Source: an uncultured bacterium (GTDB lineage: Bacteria; Verrucomicrobiota; Kiritimatiellia; UBA8416; CALETX01). From it: 17,893 nucleotides of DNA. The DNA is taken from contig CALETX010000101.1 in NCBI GenBank assembly GCA_937920455.1, forward strand, positions 1-17,893, written 5' to 3'. The translations under genes were made by a program, and so were the position numbers. The notes beneath the pieces are model-generated. The model was not told the DNA's origin and made no database searches. It was given only the letters and a program-made list of their open reading frames with translations. Shown in pieces: positions 1-7,200 of the stretch (position 1 is its first letter; every line of letters starts with the position of its first letter).

Positions 1-53
1 TCGCAGCATACAAATAGCGTCAGTCGAGCGAACAACACGCAGGAGCTTTTGCA

Positions 54-755
54 GTGAAGCTCATATGCGGATATTGCAGGAAGGAAATTACGAGCGAAAC
101 GAAACCGCGTTTCTGCCCCCACTGCGGCCGCGTTATTGTCATGCCCGGCCAGCTTGAGCGGTCCAAACTTCAGGACAGACCCTCTGCACGACGCCGTCTC
201 GTACGGCAAAGGGATGATGGGGGTTCCGCTGCTTCGCATATTGGCCAGCTCTTTTCTGAGCGAAAACCTGTCATAGCGCTGGGACTTCTCGGCCTTATGC
301 TTGCGGTAAGCGGAATTTTCATGGTGCGGTTTTCTTTCCCCACCGGCCAGATGGCAATTGTGCAGAAAAGATACGAAACGGCTCACAATGAACTGACCGT
401 GGTTAGAATTGCTCTTGAAAGGTTTCGCAGAGACTGCGGAAGATATCCTACCACCCAGGAAGGACTTCTTGCCCTGGTCAGCAATCCCGGCGCCTCGGGT
501 TGGCGAGGACACTACATCACGCACCTGCGTTCTGATCCATGGCGGACAAGGTACGTTTACATGTCTGATGGACAAACTTTCTCCCTCTTCTCTTGTGGTC
601 CCGATGGCGAAGCTGGAACCGATGATGACATAGCAGCGCCTGATCTTTCTGCCGAAGAACTGGCGCCGTATCTGTCGCTGGATGGGGTGGGGAACGAGAC
701 CGGCGCGGATCAGAAAAGCGGCATCCAAGAAAAAATCGAGGCGCCTCAGAATTGA
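54..755 (+). CDS. Zinc-ribbon, membrane-anchored GspG-core (type II secretion pseudopilin-like) protein
   Basis: The protein has 233 residues and starts at GTG 54, eight bases after an AGGAG at 41-45. Residues 5-24 form a zinc ribbon (C5-x2-C8 and C21-x2-C24). A basic linker follows, then one membrane helix at about 73-93. Residues 107-195 match the soluble core of the major pseudopilin GspG: the helix with 'ALERFRRDCGRYPTTQEGL', then W150, 'DPW' at 161-163 and the acidic 'SCGPDGEAGTDDDI' loop that binds calcium in GspG. There is no prepilin-peptidase site (G/F-T-x-x-E before the helix), so it should not be processed like a true pseudopilin. The expected topology is zinc ribbon in the cytoplasm and GspG core outside. 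Domain calls are firm; the role is inferred. The next gene encodes a possible GspC/PilP-like protein, so both may belong to a secretion or pilus-like apparatus. Confidence 0.75.
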   Translation: MKLICGYCRKEITSETKPRFCPHCGRVIVMPGQLERSKLQDRPSARRRLVRQRDDGGSAASHIGQLFSERKPVIALGLLGLMLAVSGIFMVRFSFPTGQMAIVQKRYETAHNELTVVRIALERFRRDCGRYPTTQEGLLALVSNPGASGWRGHYITHLRSDPWRTRYVYMSDGQTFSLFSCGPDGEAGTDDDIAAPDLSAEELAPYLSLDGVGNETGADQKSGIQEKIEAPQN

Positions 756-890
756 GCAAAGGCCGGAGGTCGAAACTACCAGTATGTAAACACAAATCAA
801 GATCATGAGGCTGGATCGTTCATGGGCTGATGATGCGGCGCTGCTGTGCCTTTGGCGTTATGCTCCGGCGATAGCCTGTGATCTTTGTGC

Positions 891-920
891 TTGATGGCAG
901 GACGCGTGCGGGGATAGAAT
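891..920 (+). promoter_or_regulatory. Putative sigma70-type promoter giving a near-leaderless transcript
   Basis: TTGATG at 891-896 and TAGAAT at 915-920 are separated by 18 bases and resemble -35/-10 boxes (4/6 and 5/6 matches). A start 7 bases after the -10 box would fall on the A of ATG 927. This agrees with the absence of a clear Shine-Dalgarno sequence before that gene. The rest of the gap from 756 shows no obvious terminator or RNA. Confidence 0.35.
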
Positions 921-926
921 GAGACC

Positions 927-1691
927 ATGCGGGTCATACGTGTGATGTTGTTTGTGGCGCTTCTCGTGCCGCGATATTCGGCTGTGGCTGGTCACAGCCC
1001 GGATTTTTCCAGGTATGCGGTGATCCTCGAGCGACGCCCGTTTGGTGAGCCTCCACCTGAGCCGTCCTCTACAAACGGCATTGTGACGCAGCCTCTCGAG
1101 CCTTTCAAGGCTTTTAAGGATTTAAGGCTTGTTCTTGTCACAAAAACTCCAAGCTTCGGGGTGAGGGTGGGGTTAGTGGATCTTGCAAGCAAGAAGCAGT
1201 ATTTCCTGCCGGTCGGTGGGGCGGAAGACGGCCTTACGGTGGTGGACGCAGATTATGACAAAGGATGCGCGCTCCTACGCAAAGGCGCGGAGGAGTGTTG
1301 GATAGACATGAATGGCCAGGTAAACAGTGCTGGCAATAAACCAGCCGCATCCGCTGGCGTCACTGTTCCGGTGGAGGTGACAGTTGCTGCGTCCAGTGCA
1401 ACCAGTGGGTTAACGCGTGTTTCATATATTGAGCGATTGAGACTGCGTCGCGAGGCCAGAGAAGCAAGGTTGATGAAACAGATAGAAGAGCGCAGCAAGA
1501 TCAGTCCTGAAGAATTGGAGCAACACCTGAAGGAATATCAGATGGAAATAATCAGGCAGAATGCCGCAGGGGATGGTGCTCCGCCTCCGCTGCCGATTCC
1601 TCTGACCAAGGAAATGGATGATCAGCTCGTGGCGGAAGGTGTATTGCCACCACTGGATGAATCGGGTGCGGCTGGGGGTGGCGGAGAATAG
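927..1691 (+). CDS. Secreted protein with a possible GspC/PilP-like domain and charged C-terminal helix
   Basis: The protein has 254 residues. Residues 1-22 form a signal peptide (MRVIRVM, a hydrophobic stretch, then a likely cut after AVAG). The mature start 'YAVILERRPFGEPPP' followed by 'LRLVLVTKTPS' and a short beta-rich segment up to 'CWIDMNG' (about residue 130) resembles the pilus-homology region of GspC/PilP, which links inner-membrane parts to the secretin. This is pattern recognition, not a firm family call. Residues 165-215 are a highly charged predicted coiled coil, and the tail is Pro/Gly-rich. No Shine-Dalgarno sequence is obvious before ATG 927. Its position after the GspG-core gene is the main support for a secretion-related role. 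Confidence 0.6.
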   Translation: MRVIRVMLFVALLVPRYSAVAGHSPDFSRYAVILERRPFGEPPPEPSSTNGIVTQPLEPFKAFKDLRLVLVTKTPSFGVRVGLVDLASKKQYFLPVGGAEDGLTVVDADYDKGCALLRKGAEECWIDMNGQVNSAGNKPAASAGVTVPVEVTVAASSATSGLTRVSYIERLRLRREAREARLMKQIEERSKISPEELEQHLKEYQMEIIRQNAAGDGAPPPLPIPLTKEMDDQLVAEGVLPPLDESGAAGGGGE

Positions 1692-1901
1692 ACAGATTTT
1701 GAGCGCATTTTGCGTCGGTTTCATAGAGCAAGTTCCTGGAACCGGGGGCATGGAAAAGAAAAAACTGTTGAGTTCTTGGGCTGGTAATAATAGAAAATGA
1801 AGATTGGTACGTGATCTGCTAGAAAATGATAGACTTATGAGATTCTGGGTGGAGAACCGGAAGAGTTTAAGACGAGTGGTTGGCAGTGGCAAGTTGCGGA
1901 A
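1692..1901 (+). other. Non-coding stretch before the secreted-protein operon
   Basis: I see no convincing gene in this part of the roughly 305-base gap. It holds a short palindrome, GTTCC-T-GGAAC (1732-1742), and a 10-base direct repeat TAGAAAATGA (1791-1800 and 1820-1829). Either could be a protein-binding site, but neither matches a motif I know. Confidence 0.3.
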
Positions 1902-1949
1902 CAAAAAAAGTTTTTTTGGTTTGACGGATAAGAAACCTTGAGCTAGACT
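1902..1949 (+). promoter_or_regulatory. Strong-looking sigma70 promoter with UP-element-like A/T tract
   Basis: TTGACG (1921-1926) and TAGACT (1944-1949) are spaced by 17 bases. Just upstream, C-A7-G-T7-G (1902-1918) forms an A-tract/T-tract palindrome at the position where an UP element would contact the RNA polymerase alpha subunit. The predicted start near 1956 leaves a leader of about 40 bases before ATG 1997. The downstream genes encode exported proteins, which are often highly expressed. Confidence 0.5.
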
Positions 1950-1996
1950 CTGACTAGAATAAGAGATGGATGTAGCGTGCAAGGGGGGTGTCCACG

Positions 1997-2449
1997 ATGA
2001 AGACAAAACTTATCGGGTACATGGCAGTCGTTGTCATGGTTGCCGCAATAGCTTTATCGCAGACCGCGGAGGTGAGCAGCGTCAACGCAGTGGGCTACGT
2101 GAAGGTGACATGCCCAGGCGGCCAGCTTTCGATGTTGGCTGTCCCCCTGAACCCGTTGTCAACAAACGCAACCTTCACTCTGGATGAGCTGCTGGGGACA
2201 AATGGGTTGGTGGCAAGCTGGGATCCTTTGTCCGCCGACGTGGTTTACATTTGGACTGGTGCGAGTTACATTTCTGCTTTCCTGAATGACGACGGGTGGG
2301 GCGATCCAGCCATTGATTGGAAATGGTGTGCACCCGGAAACCCGCCAACTGTTTTTACAAATACGATTGAGCCCGGCAAGGGATTCTGGTATAGGTCACG
2401 AGGCACAAATTTTCTTTGGACAGCGGAGAAGCCATATCTGTGGCCGTGA
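1997..2449 (+). CDS. Small secreted protein of the 'VNAVGYV' type
   Basis: The start is set at ATG 1997 (150 residues), because the purine-rich AAGGGGGG at 1981-1988 then sits at Shine-Dalgarno distance. An in-frame GTG at 1988 would overlap it. Residues 1-21 are a signal peptide ending near SQTAE. The mature start 'VSSVNAVGYVKV' and the later 'NPL', 'VYIWTGASY' and 'IEPGKGFWYRS' segments are what I associate with secreted proteins common in Kiritimatiellota and related PVC bacteria. Their function is unknown to me. The chain looks beta-rich, with no catalytic motif and no C-terminal sorting signal of its own. It lies 44 bases upstream of the PEP-CTERM gene and behind the same promoter, so the two products are probably made together and may act together at the cell surface. 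Confidence 0.7.
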   Translation: MKTKLIGYMAVVVMVAAIALSQTAEVSSVNAVGYVKVTCPGGQLSMLAVPLNPLSTNATFTLDELLGTNGLVASWDPLSADVVYIWTGASYISAFLNDDGWGDPAIDWKWCAPGNPPTVFTNTIEPGKGFWYRSRGTNFLWTAEKPYLWP

Positions 2450-2493
2450 GGCAATCGAACAGACCACTCACTAGGAGAGGGAGGATTCATTCG

Positions 2494-3135
2494 ATGAACA
2501 ACAAGAGTAAGAGATTGATCAGCGGCGGCGTGTTTATTTTGATTACAGCCGTTTTCTTATGCCTGAGCTGCAGTGGCGATAACTTGGTCGAGTGGTCAAC
2601 AACGGGGAGCCATCGGATCTATGACCATTCGACGACAAATCCTCTTTCGGCCGTTCCATTTGGGGATGGCTTAAGCTATTTGGTGCAGCTGATTTGGGAC
2701 TCCGCAGGAGACGGTCCTGACCCTGTTGATGTGTCCAATAATACCGGTACAAGCGACGATGATGTGATGGTGGCATGGTCGTGGATAGGTTATGGGTATC
2801 CGCCAGCGCAGAGACCCGGTCGCTTTGCCAATACAGGTGCAGCATCATATACGAATACTCAACCGAACGGCGCACAGTATTTTATACGCGCTTGGGAGGG
2901 CCCTTCGCGAGCGGCAGGAACCGGATATATTCCCGCGTCGCCTCTTTATTATGGGAACAGCACTAATTTCGTAATAGCCGGCAACGGCGTCATACCTGCG
3001 ATAGATTACTTCTTTCTAAATGACGATTTTTCAACAACTCTCATGGTGCCGGAGCCAGGTGTGGCAGGCTTGTTTGGTGTCGGGTGTGTGGCTTTGTTCG
3101 CAGGTGCCAGAAGATGGCGTCGAAAGAGCGGGTAG
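2494..3135 (+). CDS. PEP-CTERM exosortase-sorted surface protein
   Basis: The start is set at ATG 2494 (213 residues), which follows GGGAGG at 2479-2484 by 9 bases and opens directly into a signal peptide (residues 1-27, K/R-rich then hydrophobic). Longer in-frame starts, such as 2416, would overlap the previous gene and bury the signal. The C-terminus is a textbook PEP-CTERM signal: VPEP at 185-188, a hydrophobic helix at about 189-204, then a basic cluster RRWRRK. In known systems exosortase cuts this signal and places the protein at the surface or in exopolysaccharide. The body contains 'YLVQLIWDS' and an acidic 'SDDDV' segment, with no recognisable enzyme motif. No exosortase gene lies in the window. 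Function beyond surface display is unknown. Confidence 0.8.
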   Translation: MNNKSKRLISGGVFILITAVFLCLSCSGDNLVEWSTTGSHRIYDHSTTNPLSAVPFGDGLSYLVQLIWDSAGDGPDPVDVSNNTGTSDDDVMVAWSWIGYGYPPAQRPGRFANTGAASYTNTQPNGAQYFIRAWEGPSRAAGTGYIPASPLYYGNSTNFVIAGNGVIPAIDYFFLNDDFSTTLMVPEPGVAGLFGVGCVALFAGARRWRRKSG

Positions 3136-3169
3136 GTGGGTCCGGAAAAATTGTGATTTGTCCCTCGTG

Positions 3170-3199
3170 AAGCCCCTCGAATGATGATCGAGGGGCTTT
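3170..3199 (+). terminator. Perfect 11-bp stem-loop after the PEP-CTERM gene
   Basis: AAGCCCCTCGA (3170-3180) pairs fully with TCGAGGGGCTT (3188-3198) around a 7-base loop. A G-U pair can extend it. Only three T residues follow (3197-3199), so it is a weak-tailed intrinsic terminator or an intercistronic hairpin. It lies 34 bases after the stop at 3135 and ends 18 bases before the next start codon. Confidence 0.6.
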
Positions 3200-3216
3200 G
3201 ATTATGGAGTTCAAAA

Positions 3217-3864
3217 ATGAATATCACACCGACTTTGTCCTTCATATTGCTGCTTGTTTCGCAGATGTCTCTCTTCCTGAACGACAGTCTGGCGCAGACC
3301 GTTACTGCCAAGGAGCCCGCCAAGAAAATACAGATCGCTTGGGCCGGCGACGGAGATACGAATATCCTTTCTAAAGTCGTCAAACTCCTCTCAACAAGCT
3401 TCCAATGTGAGTTTTCAATAGGCGGCAGAATGGCGCCATTGAAAGATCCCAGTTCCATTGATGAAATCTCGCGCCTTTCAAATGAAAGGTCGCCAGATAC
3501 GCTATTCCTGCTTGTTCTGACTGACATGCCTGGGAGCTCTTTCGTTGAAAAGGCCTACAAGGGTTATGGCGTGGCAGTGATCAACATCGCAGCTTCCAAA
3601 CCAACCAAAGCGTCAGCCGGGAGCAGATCACTCGAGGCGCTCCATACTGAACGTATTCAAAGAGAGTCAGTCCGAATGGTGGCTCAATTATTGGGCGTGG
3701 GAATTTGCGTGTTTCCACGCTGCGCGATGAGTGTGGCCAGATCCGAAGCCGAGCTTGACGAAAAATCGCTGAACCTTTGCCCTCCGTGCGCAGTTAAGGC
3801 GGAAGAAGCTCTTAAGCAACTCGGTGCATTGCGCACACCTCCAAAGCCACCTTCGTTAAAGTGA
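3217..3864 (+). CDS. Secreted archaemetzincin-like protein lacking the catalytic zinc site
   Basis: The protein has 215 residues; ATG 3217 follows GGAG (3206-3209) by 7 bases. Residues 1-26 are a signal peptide ending near SLAQ. The mature part follows the archaemetzincin (AMZ, peptidase family M54) layout: 'IQIAWAGDGD' at the start, 'FLLVLTDM' in the middle, and 'ERIQRES' before the active-site helix. Family members carry HExxHxxGx3Cx4CxM and then CxxC. Here the equivalent runs R153-M-V-A-Q157-L-L-G160-V-G-I163-C164, C169, M171, then C188-P-P-C191. The three zinc histidines and the catalytic Glu are replaced (R, M, Q, I), while the glycine, the methionine and all four cysteines of the structural zinc site remain. 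It is therefore probably a non-peptidase, perhaps a binding or scaffold protein. The family match rests on spacing and residues read by eye. The reading frame is intact, so it is not a pseudogene. Confidence 0.65.
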   Translation: MNITPTLSFILLLVSQMSLFLNDSLAQTVTAKEPAKKIQIAWAGDGDTNILSKVVKLLSTSFQCEFSIGGRMAPLKDPSSIDEISRLSNERSPDTLFLLVLTDMPGSSFVEKAYKGYGVAVINIAASKPTKASAGSRSLEALHTERIQRESVRMVAQLLGVGICVFPRCAMSVARSEAELDEKSLNLCPPCAVKAEEALKQLGALRTPPKPPSLK

Positions 3865-3975
3865 CACGTGGTCCCATGTGAGCTTCTATCGGCTTTACTG
3901 CAACGAGTTCACAGCAGAAGCTTTTCACATTGTATGGCACGGCCTAATGGAGTATAGTCTCCGACACTTCTCTCC

Positions 3976-6900
3976 ATGAATGATCCGGAGTCCAGATGGC
4001 CTGACCGACTGATAGCCTTTGGCATCGGTGCCATTGCTTTGCTCGCATACCTTCTGACTCTGAGTCCATGCGCCTATCCGGGAGAATCCGCGATGCTGAT
4101 TACGCAGCACTGCGGGCTATTGCCGAAACTGACGCCTGATTTTCCTTTATGGCATGGGCTGGTAAGACTAGTTGCTGCCATCCCTTTCTCCTCCCTGGCT
4201 GTTCGGCTTAACGTCCTGTCCGCGCTATTTGGCGCTTTGGCGACAGGTTTAATGTATCTCTTGACAGCCGATCTTCTACGCGCCGCAATGCCGCCAAGCA
4301 CTGTCAACAAACACAAACTGACGGTTCTCATCAGGCTTTCGGCTTTATTGGCATCGGCCTACGTGGCATTCTCCGTTGCTTTTTGGTTCAGTTCGAACAA
4401 GGCTCACCCTTCCACATTTCATGTGGCGTATGCTGTCTGTCTTGCCACACTTCTTGTGGATTATGCCAAAACACCATCCCTCTCGCGGCTTGCCTGGTTT
4501 TCTCTTCTATACGGGCTGGGCGTAGTTGAATACGCAACTCTCATCGTTTTTGCCCCTCTCGCCGGCCTGATAGCAGTGATTATTCTCTGGCAAAGAGAAA
4601 TACTTTCCGTCCGTTCGCTTTTCCCTCTCTTTCTCGCCCCTGCGGTCGCGTTCGCTTTTTACTTGTTCACGGCATGGCTCTTTTACGGCACCCAAGGTTA
4701 CTACGTTAGAGGATACGAAAGCTATTTTCAGATAGTGTGGTTCATGTGGAGGGACCAGCTCTACCTCATTGGACAATCGGTTGGCCACGCTGGATGGCTA
4801 ATTGCGGCAATCACGATCGTGCTGCCATGGTTGACAGTGCTGGCGACAGCCAGACAATCGTTCAACCAAGATGCTGGATGGGAGCACATTATTCTACATC
4901 TCATCATGACGATTGTCCTGATTGGAATTCTGCTTGGAGCGGACTTCTCGCCGTGGGCGTTGATGGGTCCAGGACACATTCCAATCATGCCCTATGTTCT
5001 GGCAGGTTCCCTGTTTGCATATCTGATTTCATACTGGTGTCTGCTTTTTGGCTGGGGCGAGGAGGAAAAAAGTGAGGCAGGATCCCGCCATATTTTTCGC
5101 ACCCTGGGTGGCCGATTGGCTGTTGCAGGAGCTGCGCTGCTTATTGTTGTTGCTATTCCACGCAACGCAAGAGAGGCAGATGCCCGGGATGCACGTATCG
5201 TCGGGATCACGGCAAACGCCGTTGTTGACTCTCTTGATGGACGGAAGTGGCTGGTCACAGACGGCATGATGGATGTTCAACTCCTTGTTGCTGCTCACGA
5301 TAAAAAGGTGAAAGTTCAGTTGCTCGACGCGTCTTCGATGGGTAATGAGTACTATCGAAGATATCTAAATGGTTTCTTTGCGGAACCTCGGTGGCGCAAT
5401 CTTCTCGAGCTGGGAGCATTCTATTTTCTTCAGGAGTGGCTCGCGGAAGAGACCAACTCGATTGAGGATGTGGCCATAATGGCGCCAGCCGATTTGTGGG
5501 CGCGCGCGGGCTGCATGCCGGTTCCAAACAAATTGGTCTTCTTTGGAGCAAGAGACACCCAGGCCGTCCAGGCTAACGAGATCTTTGAAAAACATGAAAA
5601 GTTCTGGCCAGTTTTTAGCGCCCATATGAAGCAAGCCAGGCTAAACAAAGCGGTATTTCTGGCTTTTCGAGAACACATACTCAGACATGCCAGTTTGGTT
5701 GCAAATAACCTCGGCGTGCTGCTGGAGGACAAAGGTGATCGCGAGATGGCCTTTGCCTGCTATCAAGAATCAAGGAAATTTTGCCCAGATAATATCAGCG
5801 CGCTCCTTAACCAATCAGCGATGATAGACAGGGGCTTTGAGACCGAATCTGCTGAAATGGTGCGTCGCGATCTTTCTGAACTGATTTCTTCGCGGCGCTC
5901 TGAGGCCAGTATGTGGGCTCTGGCACAGCAGTACGGCTATGTCAGAATGCCCGAAGCTTTTATTCAGATGGGTTGGATCTGGGCTTTTACGGGCCAATCC
6001 AAGATGGCCATTTCTGAAATCCGCAAAGCCCTGGCGCTGATGCCGACTCATGAGCATGGCGCGATTAAACGAGCGATTGCAGGCATTTCATTTGCGGCTG
6101 AGGACCAGGCGGATAGCGAGAACATTTATCGTGAGATCTTGATGGAGGATCCTGCCGACCGCGCAGCTCTTTTGGGAATGGCGCGACTATCTGTCAGAAA
6201 GGGGCGATTGGAAGAGGCAGAGGAGTTCATCAAAAAAGCCGAAAGAAGCGGCGCAGCCAGAAGCGTCACCGAGCTGGAACGCGCCGAACTAATGATTGCA
6301 CATGGTAAACTCCAAGAAGCCAGGGCGATTCTGAGAAGTGTGACGGAGCAAAGACCAGAGATGATCAGAGGGTGGGGCCTTCTGGTGTGGGTTCTTGCAA
6401 GGCTCGGCGACACCGAGGGGCTTGAACAGTGCATAAAGAGTCTTGAATCATTGCCAGGTAGTGAGACAAACTACATCCTCTATCTGGCAAGGGGCCACCG
6501 CTCCATTCTGCAGAATGACCTGAAAGCCGCCAGTATTCATTTTGAAAAGGCTGCGTCATTTGTCCCTGACAATACATATGTTCTTGAACTCATTCTCAGG
6601 CTGAATGTTTTAGACCTGGATGTCAAGAAAGCCAAAGAGAACGTGAAAAGGCTGCTTCGCACAGATCCTGATAACGCTTATGGCAATTACATCATGGGGA
6701 GCCTCCAAATGCATGACGGCGAATACGCACTGGCCGAAGCGTCGTACCGTAAGAGCCTCAGAAGAACGAGATTGCCGGAAGCGCTCAACGACTTGGCATG
6801 GCTTCTCCAGAAACAGAACAACATCGAAGAAGCCGAAGCGCTCGCCAGAGAATGCGTCTCCATGCCGGGAGCGAGTTCCCGATCATGGGATACACTTGCT

Positions 6901-7176
6901 GTTATTCTGATGAAGAAAGGCGCATTCGCCGAATCAGAAAAGGCGTTTCAGAAAGGAATTACTTCCTTCCAAGGCAATTACACAATATATGCCCATTTGG
7001 CCGAACTGTATGCTGAAATGAGTCAACCGGCCCGCGCTCTTGAAGTAATAGACTTTCTCAAGAGCAAGCATGTGGTGTTGCCTGTAGACGAAGAGAACCG
7101 GCTTGAGATATTGAGACGCGAACTGCACCAGAAGTTTGACACGATCAATAAAGAAAACCTCAAGACTGGAGGTTGA
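3976..7176 (+). CDS. DUF2723 (PMT/GT-C-like) membrane protein with long C-terminal TPR domain
   Basis: The protein has 1066 residues. The first ~395 are strongly hydrophobic with about ten membrane helices (for example 12-30, 79-100, 117-138, 173-206, 213-237, 270-292, 305-322, 338-358, 379-395). 'LLTLSPCAYPGESAML' followed by 'PLWHGLVRL' and 'RLNVLSALFGAL' matches the N-terminal signature of DUF2723, a GT-C fold family related to protein O-mannosyltransferases and TMEM260. Members usually have GD-x-GE-F where this protein has GESAM, so the acidic position is Glu. Residues 396-550 form a soluble middle part, and about 570-1045 are repeated TPR-like helix pairs, which usually bind proteins. 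The likely role is transfer of sugar from a lipid carrier to an exported protein or glycan (inferred). No clear Shine-Dalgarno sequence precedes ATG 3976. A TATAGT at 3953-3958 could be a -10 box, with a poor -35 match. A sugar-nucleotide enzyme gene follows after 24 bases. Confidence 0.7.
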   Translation: MNDPESRWPDRLIAFGIGAIALLAYLLTLSPCAYPGESAMLITQHCGLLPKLTPDFPLWHGLVRLVAAIPFSSLAVRLNVLSALFGALATGLMYLLTADLLRAAMPPSTVNKHKLTVLIRLSALLASAYVAFSVAFWFSSNKAHPSTFHVAYAVCLATLLVDYAKTPSLSRLAWFSLLYGLGVVEYATLIVFAPLAGLIAVIILWQREILSVRSLFPLFLAPAVAFAFYLFTAWLFYGTQGYYVRGYESYFQIVWFMWRDQLYLIGQSVGHAGWLIAAITIVLPWLTVLATARQSFNQDAGWEHIILHLIMTIVLIGILLGADFSPWALMGPGHIPIMPYVLAGSLFAYLISYWCLLFGWGEEEKSEAGSRHIFRTLGGRLAVAGAALLIVVAIPRNAREADARDARIVGITANAVVDSLDGRKWLVTDGMMDVQLLVAAHDKKVKVQLLDASSMGNEYYRRYLNGFFAEPRWRNLLELGAFYFLQEWLAEETNSIEDVAIMAPADLWARAGCMPVPNKLVFFGARDTQAVQANEIFEKHEKFWPVFSAHMKQARLNKAVFLAFREHILRHASLVANNLGVLLEDKGDREMAFACYQESRKFCPDNISALLNQSAMIDRGFETESAEMVRRDLSELISSRRSEASMWALAQQYGYVRMPEAFIQMGWIWAFTGQSKMAISEIRKALALMPTHEHGAIKRAIAGISFAAEDQADSENIYREILMEDPADRAALLGMARLSVRKGRLEEAEEFIKKAERSGAARSVTELERAELMIAHGKLQEARAILRSVTEQRPEMIRGWGLLVWVLARLGDTEGLEQCIKSLESLPGSETNYILYLARGHRSILQNDLKAASIHFEKAASFVPDNTYVLELILRLNVLDLDVKKAKENVKRLLRTDPDNAYGNYIMGSLQMHDGEYALAEASYRKSLRRTRLPEALNDLAWLLQKQNNIEEAEALARECVSMPGASSRSWDTLAVILMKKGAFAESEKAFQKGITSFQGNYTIYAHLAELYAEMSQPARALEVIDFLKSKHVVLPVDEENRLEILRRELHQKFDTINKENLKTGG

Positions 7177-7200
7177 ATAAACTGTAAGGTGTTATTCATT

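Noticed and set aside
1750..1800. Tiny open frame of 16 codons starting MEKKKLL
   Set aside because: No properly spaced ribosome site and no sign of conservation visible; probably chance.
1791..1829. Direct repeat TAGAAAATGA, two copies 29 bp apart
   Set aside because: A/T-rich 10-mers recur by chance; listed within the gap but not claimed as a binding site.
2494..2580. Lipoprotein signal in the PEP-CTERM protein (LSC near residue 26)
   Set aside because: The residue at -3 is Cys and does not fit a lipobox well; a normal signal peptide plus the PEP-CTERM signal explains the protein better.
3924..3958. Possible promoter TTCACA or TTGTAT with TATAGT before the DUF2723 gene
   Set aside because: The -10 box is good, but TTCACA is 23 bases away and TTGTAT matches only the first three -35 bases, so no full promoter can be supported.
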